Below, piece by piece: positions 55,634 through 64,000 of a DNA stretch of 64,000 bases; position 1 is the first letter of the stretch; every line of letters begins with the position of its first letter. The translations under genes and the position numbers were made by a program. Origin of the DNA: Methylomarinovum tepidoasis. GTDB lineage: Bacteria; Pseudomonadota; Gammaproteobacteria; Methylococcales; Methylothermaceae. The notes under the pieces are model-generated. The model was not told the origin of the DNA. It worked only from the letters and a program-made list of their open reading frames with translations, and ran no database searches. Location of the stretch: NCBI RefSeq assembly GCF_030294985.1, contig NZ_AP024718.1:496001-560000 (forward strand), given 5' to 3'.

Positions 55634-56982
55634 GCTTCGCCCATCAGAGCTTCCAAGCTCTGAACGCTGGTTTTGAGGTCCACCGCTTCGTTCATCCCCT
55701 GCTGGAGAAATTCGGCGATCTTCGGCTGCAGGGCGATGGCCTGGTCGATGCGGGGATCGGAGCCGGCCTGATAAGCGCCCAGGGTGATCAGATCGCGGTT
55801 GCGCTGATACAGGGAATAGATCTGCTTGAGGCGGCGGGCCAGTGTCAGTTGGTTCTCCGGCACGATGTCGGCCATCACCCGGCTGATGGAGCTTTCGATG
55901 TCGATGGCGGGATAATGGCCGGCCTCGGCCAGCTCCCGCGACAGAACGATATGGCCGTCAAGAACCCCCCGGGCGGCGTCGGCGATGGGATCGTTGGTGT
56001 CATCGCCCTCGGCGAGCACGGTGTAAAAGGCGGTGATGGAACCGGTTCCCCGCTCCCCACAGCCGGCCCGTTCCACCAACCGCGGCAGTTTGGCGAACAC
56101 CGATGGCGGATACCCCTTGGTGGCCGGCGGCTCGTCGATGGCCAGGGCAATTTCCCGCTGAGCTTGGGCGTAACGGGTCAAAGAATCCATCAACAGCAGC
56201 ACGTTCATGCCCTGATCGCGGAAATGCTCGGCGATGGTGGTCGCCAGCATCGCCCCGTGAAGCCGTGTCAGCGGCGGCTGGTCCGCCGGCGCCGCCACCA
56301 CCACCGCCCGCGCCAGGCCGTCAGGCCCCAGGATCTTGTGGACGAAATCGTTGACCTCCCGGCCCCGTTCGCCGATCAGGCCGACCACCACCACGTCGGC
56401 GTTGGTGTAGCGGGTCATCATCCCCAAAAGCACGCTCTTGCCCACCCCGGTACCGGCGAACAGCCCCATGCGCTGGCCGCAGCCGATGGTGAGCAGGGCG
56501 TTGATGGCCCGCACGCCGACATCGAGCGGCTCGACCACCGGCTGGCGCAGCAACGGATTGAGGGGACGCCCCTGCAACGGCCGGCTGGTTTCGCAGGTAA
56601 GCGGTCCCTTGCCGTCGATGGGCCGGCCGCTCCCATCCAGCACCCGCCCCAGCAGTCCCCTGCCGACCCAGGCAGCGCTGACCCCACCGGTGGGAATGAC
56701 CCGGCAACCGGGTTCCAGTCCGTAAACGTCCCCCACCGGCATCAGGTACAGGTGTTCCTGGGCGAAGCCCACCACCTCGGCCTCGATACGCTCGCGGCCG
56801 CTGGTTTCCACCCAGCACTTGCCTCCCACCGGCGCTTGGCAGCCGACCGCCTCCAGGGTCAGCCCCACCATGCGCGCCAGACGGCCTTCCACCTGCAACG
56901 GCGGCGGCTGTCCCAGGCGCTGGCGATAGCGCGCCAGGCGCTGCCGCCAGAGGCCGTTGCGATCGGCGGCGGGGCGGTTCAT
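55630..56982 (-). CDS. fliI: flagellum-specific ATPase FliI
   Basis: A 450-residue ATPase. Walker A is [11 protein letters not shown] (near residue 175), Walker [14 protein letters not shown], and the family signature [20 protein letters not shown]. It is homologous to F1 beta and powers export of flagellar parts. ATG 56982 overlaps the fliH stop by 4 bases, and its own stop overlaps fliJ by 4 bases. Confidence 0.97.
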   Translation of the reverse strand: MNRPAADRNGLWRQRLARYRQRLGQPPPLQVEGRLARMVGLTLEAVGCQAPVGGKCWVETSGRERIEAEVVGFAQEHLYLMPVGDVYGLEPGCRVIPTGGVSAAWVGRGLLGRVLDGSGRPIDGKGPLTCETSRPLQGRPLNPLLRQPVVEPLDVGVRAINALLTIGCGQRMGLFAGTGVGKSVLLGMMTRYTNADVVVVGLIGERGREVNDFVHKILGPDGLARAVVVAAPADQPPLTRLHGAMLATTIAEHFRDQGMNVLLLMDSLTRYAQAQREIALAIDEPPATKGYPPSVFAKLPRLVERAGCGERGTGSITAFYTVLAEGDDTNDPIADAARGVLDGHIVLSRELAEAGHYPAIDIESSISRVMADIVPENQLTLARRLKQIYSLYQRNRDLITLGAYQAGSDPRIDQAIALQPKIAEFLQQGMNEAVDLKTSVQSLEALMGEA

Positions 56983-57806
56983 GCCTGCTTCTCCTTGGGC
57001 TGGTCTTCGATCCGTTCCCCGCCCAGTGCGGTGGCGATGGCCGCCGCCAGACGGGTTTCGACGGTGGCGTCGATGCGGGAAACATCCGTCTCCACCCGGC
57101 ACCCGCCACGCGTGATCAGCGGGTCCTCGACGATCTCCCACGGCACCCGCACCTGATCGAGACGCAGGGCCTGGCGCACCCGTTCGGCATCGTCGGGATG
57201 CATCGCCAGGGTGACGGTGCGCTGCGACAACGGCAACAGGGATAGCGCCTCGCGCACCACGGCGACGATCTGGCCCGGATCGGCCTTCAACTCACGGCGC
57301 ACCAGCTGTCTGGCCACTGCCATCGCCAGGGTGACCAGTTCCCGCTCCACCTCCTCGTCCAATTGCGCCAGCGGCTGACTCAGGCAGTCCATCACATCTT
57401 TCAGGTAACCGGCTTCCTCCGCCAGGACCTTCTCCATTTCGGCGCGGGCGGCTTCCCGACCTTCGCGCTCTCCCTTCTCCCGGCCTTCCCGGTAACCCTG
57501 CTGAAACCCCTTGTCGTAGCCCTCCTTGTAGCCTTCCTGACTGCCCTTGTCGAAACCTTCGCGGTAACCGGCTTCGCGCCCGGCCGTTGCTGCCTCCTCG
57601 AACGCCTGGCGCTGCATCGCCTCCAGTTCCTCGGCGGTCGGCACCGGCGGGGGCTCAGGATCCGGCGTCTCCGCCGCAGCGGTGTCCGCCAGGTCCTTGG
57701 CCAAGGCTTCGGCGAAGTCGCCTTCACCATCCACTTCCGGCAGTTGCCAGGGGGATGCCTGCGCCAGCTCCTCGGGAGAGAAAGCTTCGGTGTCAGATGA
57801 GTTCAT
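56979..57806 (-). CDS. fliH: flagellar assembly protein FliH
   Basis: A 275-residue protein with a Pro/Glu-rich start and a repeated G-x3-G motif region ([20 protein letters not shown], then [20 protein letters not shown]), typical of FliH. The C-terminal part is the FliH/HrpE family domain that binds FliI and inhibits it ([17 protein letters not shown], then [19 protein letters not shown]). It overlaps fliG by 14 bases and fliI by 4 bases. Confidence 0.95.
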   Translation of the reverse strand: MNSSDTEAFSPEELAQASPWQLPEVDGEGDFAEALAKDLADTAAAETPDPEPPPVPTAEELEAMQRQAFEEAATAGREAGYREGFDKGSQEGYKEGYDKGFQQGYREGREKGEREGREAARAEMEKVLAEEAGYLKDVMDCLSQPLAQLDEEVERELVTLAMAVARQLVRRELKADPGQIVAVVREALSLLPLSQRTVTLAMHPDDAERVRQALRLDQVRVPWEIVEDPLITRGGCRVETDVSRIDATVETRLAAAIATALGGERIEDQPKEKQA

Positions 57807-58794
57807 CGCCGCCTCCGCCTAAGGCGATCTCACCCGCATCGGCCAACCTGCGAGCGATCTGCAGGATTTCCTTCTGGGCCGCTTCCACTTCGCTGAGCTT
57901 GGCCGGCGGCGCCGCTTCCAGATCGTCACGCAGCATCTCCGCCGCCCGCCGCGACATGTTGGCGAAGATTTTTTCCTTGAGTGCCTCGTCGGCGCCGCGC
58001 AGAGCCAGCAACAGGGTATCGGTGGAAACGTCGCGCAGTAATGTCTGGATGCTGCGGTCGTCAAGCTTGGCCAGGTCGTCGAAAACGAACATCTTGTCCT
58101 GGATCAATTGGGCCAGATCCGGGGCTTTGTCCTCCATCTGTTCCATGATCTGGGCTTCGACGACGCTTTCGGTCATGTTGAGGATTTCAGCGGCCCGATC
58201 GATGCCGCCGATCGTAGAAGACTTCATGGTCTTGCCCGACAGCTGTTTCTCCATGATCGCATCCAGTTCTTTGAGGGCGTCCGGCTGCACCGCTTCCAGC
58301 GAAGCGATGCGCATGACGATGTCGGGACGCATCATTTCCGGCAGAAATCCGAGTACCGCCGCCGCCAGGGGTGGATCGAGCATCGACAGGATGATGGCGA
58401 TGATCTGCGGGTGTTCCAGGCGGATCAGTTCGGCAATGGCGCGAGGCTCCATCCATTTGAGCTGTTCAATGCCACGGCTGTTGCGGCTGAGGAGAATCCG
58501 GTCGATGACGGTGCCGGCCCGGTCCTCACCCAGCGCATCGGTCAGCACCTGGCGGATGTAATCGTCAGAATTGAGTCCCAGCGCAGTCTGGTCACGGATC
58601 TGCTCGAGGAACTGCTCCACCACTGCCTCGACCATTTCACCGCGAATGTTTTCCAGACTCGCCATGGACATCCCCAGCAGTTGCACCTCCTTGGGCTCCA
58701 GATGTTTGAGCACGGCCGCGGCGTGTTTCTGTCCCACCGCCAGCAGCAGCAGGCCGGCTCGGTCGGTGCCGCTCAGATCGTCAATTGCCGCCAT
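57793..58794 (-). CDS. fliG: flagellar motor switch protein FliG
   Basis: A 333-residue protein with the typical three-part helical structure; ARM_M motif EHPQIIAIILSMLDPPLAAA and the middle-domain MRIASLEAVQPDALKELD, then the C-terminal charged motor residues DDLAKLDDRSIQTLLRD. FliG joins FliF to the C-ring and interacts with MotA to generate torque. ATG 58794 gives the normal start, overlapping fliF by 14 bases; 58803 is an alternative. Confidence 0.96.
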   Translation of the reverse strand: MAAIDDLSGTDRAGLLLLAVGQKHAAAVLKHLEPKEVQLLGMSMASLENIRGEMVEAVVEQFLEQIRDQTALGLNSDDYIRQVLTDALGEDRAGTVIDRILLSRNSRGIEQLKWMEPRAIAELIRLEHPQIIAIILSMLDPPLAAAVLGFLPEMMRPDIVMRIASLEAVQPDALKELDAIMEKQLSGKTMKSSTIGGIDRAAEILNMTESVVEAQIMEQMEDKAPDLAQLIQDKMFVFDDLAKLDDRSIQTLLRDVSTDTLLLALRGADEALKEKIFANMSRRAAEMLRDDLEAAPPAKLSEVEAAQKEILQIARRLADAGEIALGGGGDELI

Positions 58795-60559
58795 CTTCCA
58801 CAATCCAATTCTTGATGACCTGCACCACCCGATCCGGGTCCTCGTCGATCAGGCGGCGCACGAACTCCAGACGCTTCTCGTAGCTCTGGGGACCCTCCAG
58901 AAGCAACAGCGCCTCACTTTCGGCCTCCAGGGACAGGGGCTCGCCGTTTTCGTCGACGGCCACGTCCCCTTCGGTGCCTTCCTCTTCGTTTTCTTCTTCG
59001 GCGCCCTCATCTTCTTCCCCGCCTTCCTCTTCTTCCGGCGGCTGCGGCAGGAAGGCCCGCAGCACCGGGCGCAACACCGCGAACACCAGGACCAGGATGA
59101 CCAACAGGGCCAGCAGATACTTGCCCAGTTGCCAGACCCAAGGCTGCTGCCACAAGGGCACCGGCGGCGGGGCGATTTCGGAATTGCCGTGGAAGGCGAT
59201 GTTGGTCACCGTCACCCGGTCGCCCCGGCTGGCGTCGTAACCCACCGCCTGCTTCACCAGTGCGGTCAAGCTGTTGAGCTCTTCCTGGGTGTAGGGACGG
59301 TAGATCACGCTGCCGTCCGGCTGGGTGACGGGGATGTTGTCCACCGCCACCGCCACCGTCAGACGGCGGATTTCCCCCATCGCCTGACGCACGTGACTGA
59401 CGGTGCGGTCCAGCTCGTAGTTGCGCACCAGCTTGTCCTGAATTTCCACCGGCTGTTTTTCCTCCCCGTTCCCCGAGCCCTTGGCGATTTCCGGTGAGGT
59501 GCCGGCGGCCGGGGGTTGGTTGGTGAGTGCGCCCGGCACCCCCTGGACCGCATCGTAACGCTCGCGCTTCTGTTCCCGCTGCTCGCTGCGCAGGGCCGGC
59601 AGATCGGGATTGTAAAGTTCCTCGGTACGTTCCACCGCGGTAAAGTCGATGTCGGCGGATACCTGGGCCCGCATCGCATCCCGCCCCACAAGAGGGATCA
59701 GCAGGGTTTCGAGGCGCTCGAGCAGGTGATCCTCGACCTTCCTCTTGTACTCGAACTGTTTTTCCGGCAGGGACAGGTCGTCCTTCTTTTTCTCCGGCGA
59801 ATTGAGCAGGTGACCGTACTGGTCCACCACCGTAACCCGCTGCGGATCCAGCCGCGGCACGCTGGAGGAAACCAGATGGACGATGGCCTTGACCTGTTCC
59901 GGCCCCACTTCGTGATGGGGGGCCAGTTCCAGCAACACCGAGGCGCTTGGCGGCTTGCGCTGGCGCACGAACACCGATTCCTTGGGCAGGGCCAGGTGCA
60001 CCCGCGCCGCCCGCACTCCGTCCAGGGTCATGATGGAACGGGCGATCTCGTTCTCCAGCGCGTGTTGAAACCGGGCCCGTTCCAGCGCCCGGCTGACGCC
60101 GAATCCCGGGTCCTTCTCCAGAATCTCGAAACCGCCTTCGTCCCGGTGCGGCAACCCCTGCGCCGCCAGGCGCAGCCGCAGCTCGTGGACTTCCCCGGCC
60201 GGAACCATGATGGTGCCGTGGCGGCGGTCGATGCGGTAATCGGCCTGCAGGCGCTCGAGGGCCTCGAGAATCTCACCGGCCTGGGCTTCGTCCAGGTCCA
60301 GATAGAGCGGCTTGTACTCGGGCCGCTGGGCCCAGAGCAGCACCGCCACGCCAAGGGCGAACACCAGCGCCAGCACGCTCAGCAGGCCGATGCGCCGTCC
60401 CCAGGACAATTCCCGCCAGGTACGGATGACCGGATTGACCGCCTCGAGGTCCATCGTCCCCGTTTCCGCCGGCGCCAGTTCCCGGCTTTCGGCGGCCGTC
60501 AGTGCCTGCTCCTGAGCCGGTTCCGGCACCCCGCCGTCGCCTGTTTGTGCCAGTTCCAT
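58781..60559 (-). CDS. fliF: flagellar MS-ring protein FliF
   Basis: A 592-residue protein with one transmembrane helix near residue 58 ([20 protein letters not shown]) and another near residue 490 (YLLALLVILVLVFAVLRPVL). The periplasmic domains include YRIDRRHGTIMVPAGEVHEL, KDPGFGVSRALERARFQHA and VHLALPKESVFVRQRK. The C-terminus binds FliG. It makes the ring that anchors the motor. The stop overlaps fliG. Confidence 0.97.
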   Translation of the reverse strand: MELAQTGDGGVPEPAQEQALTAAESRELAPAETGTMDLEAVNPVIRTWRELSWGRRIGLLSVLALVFALGVAVLLWAQRPEYKPLYLDLDEAQAGEILEALERLQADYRIDRRHGTIMVPAGEVHELRLRLAAQGLPHRDEGGFEILEKDPGFGVSRALERARFQHALENEIARSIMTLDGVRAARVHLALPKESVFVRQRKPPSASVLLELAPHHEVGPEQVKAIVHLVSSSVPRLDPQRVTVVDQYGHLLNSPEKKKDDLSLPEKQFEYKRKVEDHLLERLETLLIPLVGRDAMRAQVSADIDFTAVERTEELYNPDLPALRSEQREQKRERYDAVQGVPGALTNQPPAAGTSPEIAKGSGNGEEKQPVEIQDKLVRNYELDRTVSHVRQAMGEIRRLTVAVAVDNIPVTQPDGSVIYRPYTQEELNSLTALVKQAVGYDASRGDRVTVTNIAFHGNSEIAPPPVPLWQQPWVWQLGKYLLALLVILVLVFAVLRPVLRAFLPQPPEEEEGGEEDEGAEEENEEEGTEGDVAVDENGEPLSLEAESEALLLLEGPQSYEKRLEFVRRLIDEDPDRVVQVIKNWIVEDGGN

Positions 60560-60587
60560 GGATTTTCGCCTTCAGTCCGTCACCAGA

Positions 60588-60902
60588 TCACATCTGCATG
60601 TTCATGATGTCTTTGTAGGCCTCGACCAGCTTGTTGCGAACTTCCACCATCGCCTGGAAGGAAACACTCGCCTTCTGCAACGACACCATCACCTCGGCCA
60701 GGGGCACGTCGGTCTCCCCGGTTTCGAAGGCCCTGGCCAGTTCGCTGGCCTGCTGCTGGGTTTCGTTGACGGTGTCGATGGAATTCTTCAGCAAAGCGGC
60801 AAAATCGGTGGCCGGGGTTTCCTCGCCGCGCTTCTGCTGGGTGGCCTGACCCTGCTGCACCCGCATCTGCGCCAGAACTTCGTTGACATTCATCTGACTC
60901 AT
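60588..60902 (-). CDS. fliE: flagellar hook-basal body protein FliE
   Basis: A 104-residue protein with the FliE family pattern: ATDFAALLKNSIDTVNETQQ and VMVSLQKASVSFQAMVEVRN, then KLVEAYKDIMNMQM at the end. FliE joins the MS ring to the rod. It is the first gene of the fliE-K operon and has a sigma-54-type promoter upstream (60980-60996). The C-terminal helix motif is complete. Confidence 0.96.
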   Translation of the reverse strand: MSQMNVNEVLAQMRVQQGQATQQKRGEETPATDFAALLKNSIDTVNETQQQASELARAFETGETDVPLAEVMVSLQKASVSFQAMVEVRNKLVEAYKDIMNMQM

Positions 60903-60979
60903 CGCTCACTGCCTCGTCGCTGTGCTTGAATCGTTCTCCGTCCGCCACACGGCAAAAGACGGACCGTCTGCATCAAGCT

Positions 60980-60996
60980 TAGCAGTTTCCGTACCA
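60980..60996 (-). promoter_or_regulatory. fliE: candidate sigma-54 promoter of fliE operon
   Basis: Minus strand: TGGTACGGAAACTGCTA has GG and GC separated by exactly 10 bases, the -24/-12 spacing. The distance to fliE start fits a leader of about 65 bases. FlrC, encoded upstream, is the likely activator. Confidence 0.7.
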
Positions 60997-61001
60997 CTGC
61001 A

Positions 61002-62330
61002 TCAGCAAGGCAGCGGGATCCCCGCTTCACGCATCTTGGCCAGCTTGTACCGCAACGTCCTCGGGCTGATCCCCAGGCGCTTGGCAGTGGAGGCGCGGCT
61101 GCCGTTTTCCTGCTTCAGGGTTTCGAGGATGATCTGCTCCTCCATCGAACGCAGCCCCTCGTCCAGACGTGCCGGACGGGAATCCGACGCCGGCGGCAGC
61201 GGCGTCAGAACTTCGCCGTCGTCGAACACCAGCGCCTCGGGGCCGATTTCCCCGCCACCCGCCAGAATCAGCGCCCGCTGGATCACGTTTTCCAACTCGC
61301 GGACGTTGCCGGGCCAGTGATAATGCTGCAGCTTGGCCAGGGCGGCGGCGTTCAGCTGCGGCAGGGATTTGCCGCCGGCATGCCGCGCCAGCAGCGCCTG
61401 TGCCAGCGCCGGGATGTCTTCACGGCGCTCCCGCAGCGGCGGCAGCGACAGGGGGAACACGTTGACGCGGTAGAACAGATCTTCCCGGAAGCGGCCGGCG
61501 TTGACCTCCTCACGCAGATTGCGGTTGCTGGTGGCGAGGATGCGCACGTCAAGCTTCAGGGTGCGGCGGCCGCCGAGGCGCATCACCTCCCGCTCCTGCA
61601 ACACCCGCAGGAGCTTGACCTGCAGCGACGGGGCCATCTCGGAGATCTCGTCCAGCAGCAGGGTGCCGCCCTGGGCCAGTTCGAACTTGCCCGGGGTGGC
61701 CTGGATCGCGCCGGTGAAAGCGCCTTTTTCGTAACCGAACAGCTCCGCCTCCAGCATCTGCTCCGGAATCGCGGCGCAGTTGATGGCAAGGAAAGGTCCA
61801 CGGCTGCGCCGGGAATGGCGGTGCAGATAACGGGCGATGACCTCCTTGCCGCTGCCGGATTCCCCGAGGATGAGGACGCTGGCGTCGGTGGGCGCGACCC
61901 GCTGGGCCAGTTCGTAGACCCGGCGCATGGCCGGCGACTTCACCGCCTCCTGATGGGCGTGGGTCGCCAGGGCCAGATATCGCTTGACCTGTTCCACCAG
62001 CACCGCGGCCTCGAACGGCTTGACCAGGTAATCGTTGGCCCCGGCACGGATCACTTCCACCGCCTGCTCGATGGTGCCGTAGGCGGTCATCAGCAGCACC
62101 GGCAGGTCCGGCCAGCGGCGCCGGATGTTCTCCAACAGGGCGCGGCCGTCCATGCGCGCCATCTTGATGTCGCTGATCACCAGACGCACCGGCCCGCGTT
62201 CCAGACACGCCAGGGCCTCGACGCCGTCCGCAGCGGTGGCGACCCGCCATCCTGAAAGCGTCAGGGTTTCCCGAAGCGCTTCGCACAGTGCCTGGTCGTC
62301 TTCGACAATCAATACATCCCAGTCAGACAT
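61002..62330 (-). CDS. flrC: sigma-54-dependent flagellar response regulator FlrC/FleR
   Basis: A 442-residue regulator with receiver (phosphorylation Asp in VISDIKMARMDG), AAA+ (GESGSGKE Walker A, KGAFTGA loop, GGTLLLDEISE Walker B) and Fis-type HTH (SRASTAKRLGISPRTLRYKL). It activates sigma-54 flagellar class III promoters when phosphorylated by FlrB. ATG 62330 is preceded by GGAGAAGG. It overlaps the end of flrB when the longer frame is used. Gene order with flrB and fliE is as in Pseudomonas and Vibrio. Confidence 0.95.
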   Translation of the reverse strand: MSDWDVLIVEDDQALCEALRETLTLSGWRVATAADGVEALACLERGPVRLVISDIKMARMDGRALLENIRRRWPDLPVLLMTAYGTIEQAVEVIRAGANDYLVKPFEAAVLVEQVKRYLALATHAHQEAVKSPAMRRVYELAQRVAPTDASVLILGESGSGKEVIARYLHRHSRRSRGPFLAINCAAIPEQMLEAELFGYEKGAFTGAIQATPGKFELAQGGTLLLDEISEMAPSLQVKLLRVLQEREVMRLGGRRTLKLDVRILATSNRNLREEVNAGRFREDLFYRVNVFPLSLPPLRERREDIPALAQALLARHAGGKSLPQLNAAALAKLQHYHWPGNVRELENVIQRALILAGGGEIGPEALVFDDGEVLTPLPPASDSRPARLDEGLRSMEEQIILETLKQENGSRASTAKRLGISPRTLRYKLAKMREAGIPLPC

Positions 62331-62350
62331 CTTACCTTCTCCTGTCATCG

Positions 62351-63565
62351 TCACAGCATCGGCAGCGGCCGGCTTTGAAAATCCTTACCGCTGGCCAGCG
62401 GCACCGCCTGCGAGGCCAGCGGCAGATGAATGCGGAAGGTCGTGCCCCTGCCCGGTTCGCTGTCGCAGCTCACCCGCCCACCGTGGGCCTTGACGATGCC
62501 GTCGACCACCGCCAGCCCCAGACCGGTGCCGTTGGGGCGGGTGGTGTAGAACGGCTCGAAAATGCGCGTTCTGACCGCCGCTTCGATACCGGGGCCGTCG
62601 TCGCTGACGCTGAGACACAATCCGTCCACGCCGGCCAGTCCGGCTTTGACCTGGACCCGCCCCCGTCCCTTGAGCGCCTCCAGGGCGTTGGTGAGTAGGT
62701 TGAGGCAGGCGCCCGACAGCGCCTCGGCGTTGCCGAGGAAAATCTCGTCGTCACAGTCGCTGACGATTTCCAGCTGCACGTCGGTGGTGGCGAAATGCGG
62801 TTCTGCGGCCTCACGCAACCGGCGCAGGAAATCCCCCACCCGGATCCGGTCGGTCACGAAGCGTCCCTCGCGGGCGAAGATCAGCATGTCGTTGACCTGG
62901 CGTTCCAGATGGCGCAGCCGTTCCAAAATCCGCCGGCTGAAACGCTGGCGCTGGCTTTCGTCCAGACAGGGACTGCCCAATTGTGAGGCGTACAGCATCG
63001 CCGCCGACAGAGGGGTGCGGACCTGATGAGCCATGCTCGCCACCATTTCCCCCATCGCCGACAGACGTTTGTGTTGATCCACCAGATCCTGGAGGGCGCG
63101 CATTTCGCTGATGTCGGCAAGCAGCAGGATCTGCCCCGGCATTTCTCCCAGGGAACGCGCCGAGATGCTGACGATACGGCCGTTGCGAAGACGGCGCTCG
63201 TGGGGATTGTCGCAGCCGGCGGCGAAACTGCGGGCGATGATGTCGTCCCAGCGTTCCCCCAGCAGCGGTTCCCCCAGCAATTGCACCGCGGCCGGGTTGC
63301 ACTCGACCACCACCCCCTTGTCGTCGATCACCACCACCCCGCCGGGCAGAGCCTCCAGCAGGCGCTGCAGCTTGTTGGCAAGCTGCTCCTTCTCCATCAA
63401 AGTCTTGAGACGCTCGCTGCGGGCGGCAGCCAGCTCCCGGTTCAGGCGCGCGACCTGGTTCTCCAGTTCGCGGTAGGAGTCCGTCAGGGTCTGGGACAGC
63501 TGGTTGAAGACCTCGAAGGCCTGCTTGAGCTTTTCCGGACTGTTCAGGGTGTCAAGATCGATCAC
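62351..63565 (-). CDS. flrB: flagellar sensor kinase FlrB/FleS
   Basis: A 404-residue soluble histidine kinase with a PAS-like domain (ALPGGVVVIDDKGVVVECNP), HisKA (the phospho-His in VASMAHQVRTPLSA) and HATPase (LLTNALEALKGRG, SDDGPGIE and NGTGLGLAVVDG). No transmembrane helix, so it senses an internal signal. It phosphorylates FlrC. Start is GTG 63565. A sigma-54-type promoter lies 41-57 bases upstream of it. Confidence 0.94.
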   Translation of the reverse strand: MIDLDTLNSPEKLKQAFEVFNQLSQTLTDSYRELENQVARLNRELAAARSERLKTLMEKEQLANKLQRLLEALPGGVVVIDDKGVVVECNPAAVQLLGEPLLGERWDDIIARSFAAGCDNPHERRLRNGRIVSISARSLGEMPGQILLLADISEMRALQDLVDQHKRLSAMGEMVASMAHQVRTPLSAAMLYASQLGSPCLDESQRQRFSRRILERLRHLERQVNDMLIFAREGRFVTDRIRVGDFLRRLREAAEPHFATTDVQLEIVSDCDDEIFLGNAEALSGACLNLLTNALEALKGRGRVQVKAGLAGVDGLCLSVSDDGPGIEAAVRTRIFEPFYTTRPNGTGLGLAVVDGIVKAHGGRVSCDSEPGRGTTFRIHLPLASQAVPLASGKDFQSRPLPML

Positions 63566-63605
63566 GGCTCACTCACAGCGGTTCATCCGTTTCCACAGGG
63601 ATGAA

Positions 63606-63622
63606 TGCAGGAGTGATGCCAA
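63606..63622 (-). promoter_or_regulatory. flrB: candidate sigma-54 promoter of flrBC
   Basis: Minus strand: TTGGCATCACTCCTGCA with GG and GC separated by 10 bases. It precedes flrB by about 41 bases. In Vibrio the FlrA protein activates such a promoter, and fleQ/flrA is directly upstream here. Confidence 0.75.
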
Positions 63623-63662
63623 AAATTGGCCTTTTATAGATCAGCCGGTTACGAAAAGGCCG

Positions 63663-64000
63663 TCAAATTTCCGCCGCGTCCTCGCCGCGAAGACCGTATT
63701 TGCGCAGCTTCTCCACCAGGGTGGTGCGGCGCATTTTCAGGCGCTTGGCGGCGTGGGCGACGACACCGCCGGTCTCCTCCAGGGCCTGGCGGATCAGCGC
63801 CTTCTCCAGACTGCTGATATGCTGCTTGAGATCGAGCCCTTCCTCCGGCAGGGTCGCTGCAGGCGCGGCGGACGGCCGCGGGGACTCCATCGGCGTCTTC
63901 GGTTGTGGCGCGGCGTCGACTTTACGCAGGATCTTCTCCGGCAGGTCGGAGACATCGACCACGCCGTAGGGATAGAGAACCGCCAAGCGCTCGATCAGAT
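63663..64000 (-). CDS. fleQ: flagellar master regulator FleQ/FlrA, C-terminal end, cut by right edge
   Basis: The visible 112 residues are the end of a sigma-54 activator. The first readable part is LIERLAVLYPYGVVDVSDLP, the usual end of the AAA+ domain of FleQ/FlrA; then a Pro-rich linker and a Fis-type HTH (AHAAKRLKMRRTTLVEKLRK). The frame runs off the window, so most of the protein is missing. It is upstream of flrB with a separate flrBC promoter. FleQ is the c-di-GMP-responsive master activator of flagella in Pseudomonas. Confidence 0.88.
   Translation of the reverse strand, partial: LIERLAVLYPYGVVDVSDLPEKILRKVDAAPQPKTPMESPRPSAAPAATLPEEGLDLKQHISSLEKALIRQALEETGGVVAHAAKRLKMRRTTLVEKLRKYGLRGEDAAEI

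Overview
This window comes from a GC-rich gammaproteobacterial chromosome. The evidence is the order of the polar-flagellum genes (fleQ/flrA, flrB, flrC, then fliEFGHIJK), the aroK-aroB-damX-hemE block, proteobacterial pntAB and fabI, and an E. coli-like elongator tRNA-Met. Exported copper oxidases, a putative methanethiol oxidase (SBP56) and the overall style fit a Methylococcales- or Chromatiales-type organism, but nothing here fixes the genus.

Layout. 1-6 kb: plus-strand run of envelope genes (CsgG/DUF4384 protein cut by the left edge, small lipoprotein, OmpA-like protein, GIN-domain protein, unknown exported protein, O-antigen-ligase-like membrane protein, autotransporter-type barrel). 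6-13.4 kb: a Sel1/coiled-coil/caspase lipoprotein divergent from a lipoprotein esterase, an ECF-like sigma factor, a zinc-finger anti-sigma factor and an M48-TPR protease. 13.4-17.2 kb: an IS481-like transposase remnant and a small chromosomal integron: intI, attI and two AT-rich cassettes (an HNH protein and a membrane protein), each with an attC. 17.2-24.3 kb: Nif3/DUF34 protein, pntB-pntA, an ELM1-like protein, a sulfotransferase and a GT8-like glycosyltransferase. 24.4-34.7 kb: a long Lhr helicase with an in-frame palindromic insertion, then the minus-strand block aroK-aroB-damX-hemE-DASS transporter, with a decayed TnpB element between aroK and aroB. 34.7-43.8 kb: two unknown membrane proteins, a TetR-DUF4242-ferredoxin-SBP56 operon, a YqaA-like protein, a three-gene exported copper operon, tRNA-Met and a staphylococcal-type nuclease. 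44-48 kb: a degenerate GGDEF-EAL protein, fabI, an AEC transporter and pyrF. 48-53.4 kb: a TonB receptor divergent from an ORF that joins a TauE/SafE membrane domain to a sigma-54 activator, then argG. 53.5-64 kb: flagellar genes fliK to fliE, flrC, flrB and the end of fleQ/flrA, which is cut by the right edge.

How genes may work together. FleQ/FlrA would drive flrBC, and FlrC the fliE operon; a -24/-12 promoter match lies before each. The TetR gene has a palindromic operator in its own promoter spacer and leads the SBP56 operon. The TonB receptor and the TauE-sigma54 gene share an intergenic region with four copies of one 9-bp motif, which suggests joint control of uptake of a metal or similar ligand. 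The integron is well supported: the first bases of each cassette are complementary to the R'' box of its own attC.

The most interesting items are the TauE/sigma-54 fusion with its 7-A tract and hidden TGATG overlap, the integron with an HNH cassette, the exported copper operon, the caspase/ECF region, and the palindromic repeat inside lhr.
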